DNA from: Streptomyces sp. P3
GTDB lineage: Bacteria; Actinomycetota; Actinomycetes; Streptomycetales; Streptomycetaceae
Reading direction: 5' to 3'
Assembly (NCBI GenBank): GCA_016893485.2
Contig: JAFEKX020000001.1
Coordinates: forward strand, 8,759,501 to 8,823,500
Length of the DNA: 64,000 nt
Shown: positions 62,825 to 64,000 of the stretch, one piece after another
How the letters are laid out: each line of letters opens with the position of its first letter
How positions within the stretch are numbered: the stretch's first letter is position 1
Made by a program: the position numbers and the translations under genes
Notes under the pieces: model-generated
Told to the model about the DNA's origin: nothing
The model's database searches: none
The model's input: the letters and a program-made list of their open reading frames with translations, nothing else

Positions 62825-64000
62825 GTGCATCTCGACTACACGCCCGAGCAGCAGCGGCTGCGCACCGAACTGCGCGCCTACTTCGCCGAGTTGGTGCCCG
62901 ACCACGCCTACTCGCGCTACGACGACCCGGCCGCCCAGAAGCGCTTCTACCGCGAGACGATCCGGCGGCTCGGCGCGGACGGCTGGCTCGGGGTCGGCTG
63001 GCCCGAGGAGTTCGGCGGGCGCGGGCTGACGCCGATGGAACAGTTCATCTTCTTCGACGAGGCCGCGCAGGCCGGCGTACCGCTGCCGCTGATGGCGCTC
63101 AACACCGTCGGCCCGACGATCATGCGGTTCGGCACCGACGAGCAGAAGGCGTACTTCCTCCCGAAGATCCTCGCCGGCGAGATCGACTTCGCGATCGGCT
63201 ACAGCGAGCCCGAGGCCGGCACGGACCTGGCCGCCCTGAAGACGCGTGCGGTCCGGGACGGCGACGAGTACGTCGTCAACGGCCAGAAGATCTGGACCAC
63301 CAACGGCGACACCGCCGACTGGGTCTGGCTCGCCGTCCGCACCGACCCCGAGGCCCCGCCGCACAAGGGCATCACCATGCTCCTCGTGCCGACCGCCGAC
63401 CCCGGCTACACCTGCACGGTGATCAACACCCTCGCCTCGCACGACACCACCGCCAGCTACTACGAGAACATCCGCGTCCCCGTCACCCGCCGAGTCGGCG
63501 CGGAGAACCAGGGCTGGCGTCTGATCACCAACCAGCTCAACCACGAGCGCGTCACCCTCGCCGCCCACGGCACCATGGCGATCCGCGCCCTGCACGACGT
63601 CCAGCACTGGGCCATGGAGACCAAGCTCGCCGACGGCAGCCGGGTCGTCGACCTCCCCTGGGTCCGCCGCCTCCTCGCCCGCACCCACGCCCGGCTCGAC
63701 GCGATGAAACTCCTCAACTGGCAGATGGTGAACGCCGTCCAGGAAGGCACCCTCACCCCCAGGACGCCTCCGCCGTCAAGGTCTACGGCTCCGAGGCCCG
63801 CCGCGACGCCTACGCCTGGCTCATGGAGACCGTCGCCGCGGCCGGCGCCCTGAAGGAGGGCTCGGCGGGCGCCGTCCTGCACGGCGAACTGGAGCGCGGC
63901 TACCGCTCCGCCGTCATCTTCACCTTCGGCGGCGGCAACAACGAGATCCAGCGGGAGATCATCTCGTGGATCGGGCTGGGGATGCCGAGGGTGCGGCGCT
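62825..64000 (+). CDS. Acyl-CoA dehydrogenase, 3' end beyond the window
   Basis: At least 390 residues. ACAD fold: YTPEQQRLRTELRAYFAELV, LGVGWPEEFGGRGLTPMEQF, IGYSEPEAGTDLAALKTRAV (FAD/substrate loop), YVVNGQKIWTTNGDTADW, NHERVTLAAHGTMA. After an indel near 63757: AVKVYGSEARRDAYAWLMET, IFTFGGGNNEIQREIISWIG at the window end. The sequence is typical of large-substrate (steroid or branched fatty acid) FadE-like members. The catalytic base is not certain from here. GTG at 62825 starts it. Confidence 0.88.

Noticed and set aside
1..64000. CRISPR arrays, tRNA or rRNA genes, replication origin
   Set aside because: No regularly spaced repeats, tRNA-like cloverleaf or rRNA sequence was noticed. Short tandem repeats at 17635, 23528 and 42221 are too few and too short for CRISPR.

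Overview
The window is high-GC actinobacterial DNA and almost certainly comes from a Streptomyces chromosome. Evidence includes an SsgA-like sporulation protein, DUF5133 and DUF6479 families, SpoIIE-type phosphatases with GAF and ANTAR domains, a group 3 SigB/SigF-type sigma factor, several TerD paralogs, frequent GTG starts and very high third-position GC. It looks like a chromosome-arm region devoted to stress physiology: paralogs, lineage-specific genes and IS relics, with no ribosomal or replication block.

A caution covers the whole annotation. Over twenty otherwise convincing genes are broken by one-base indels, usually in runs of G or C, with homology continuing directly in the next frame. 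Affected genes include the alcohol dehydrogenase, catalase, MFS exporter, rpoA-like gene, P-type ATPase, dacB, SulP permease and GH59. The simplest reading is uncorrected assembly error. I give such genes as one CDS across the break and reserve 'pseudogene' for genuinely truncated remnants.

Layout. 0-13 kb: alcohol dehydrogenase, SDR, monofunctional catalase, an iron-redox-enzyme / methyltransferase / CDGSH trio, SsgA-like protein, and a first partner-switching group (GAF-ANTAR, GAF-SpoIIE-ANTAR phosphatase, STAS, HATPase). 13-27 kb: a mosaic of regulator/target pairs (TetR/SnoaL-like, HxlR, MFS exporter, SDR/Rrf2, amidohydrolase/MarR) with sharp palindromic operators, a deletion scar, and remnants of IS5-type transposases, an Rrf2 gene, an LLM oxidoreductase and a subtilisin propeptide. 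27-37 kb: tellurite/general-stress cluster with TerB, a BlaI-M56 peptidase switch, four TerD-type proteins, GlsB, ArsR-MgtA, a secreted lytic-transglycosylase-like protein and a TatB paralog. 37-38 kb: a stand-alone copy of rpoA outside any ribosomal-protein operon. 38-48 kb: LLM oxidoreductase and secreted/envelope proteins (DUF4232, fasciclin, L,D-transpeptidase, DUF6355, DacB) plus a stand-alone condensation-domain enzyme. 48-53 kb: a second partner-switching locus around the sigma factor, with RsbQ-like hydrolase, PAS-PP2C phosphatase, STAS antagonist and MEDS-HATPase protein. 53-64 kb: PRC-barrel protein, RpiB-like isomerase, secreted GH59-ricin enzyme with a LacI-type operator, DHFR-like protein, MgtC, DUF6518, SulP permease, PPK2, a Cys-rich copper-binding bundle and the start of an acyl-CoA dehydrogenase.

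Together the genes suggest a general stress-response and envelope-maintenance region. Sigma-factor activity would be gated by two phosphatase/STAS/kinase circuits, oxidative and metal stress handled by catalase, CDGSH, Ter proteins, MgtA and PPK2, and cell-wall enzymes remodelled under stress. The most unusual items are the rpoA paralog, the TatB paralog beside it, and a 16-bp palindrome shared by the terB and terD promoters on either side of blaI-M56.
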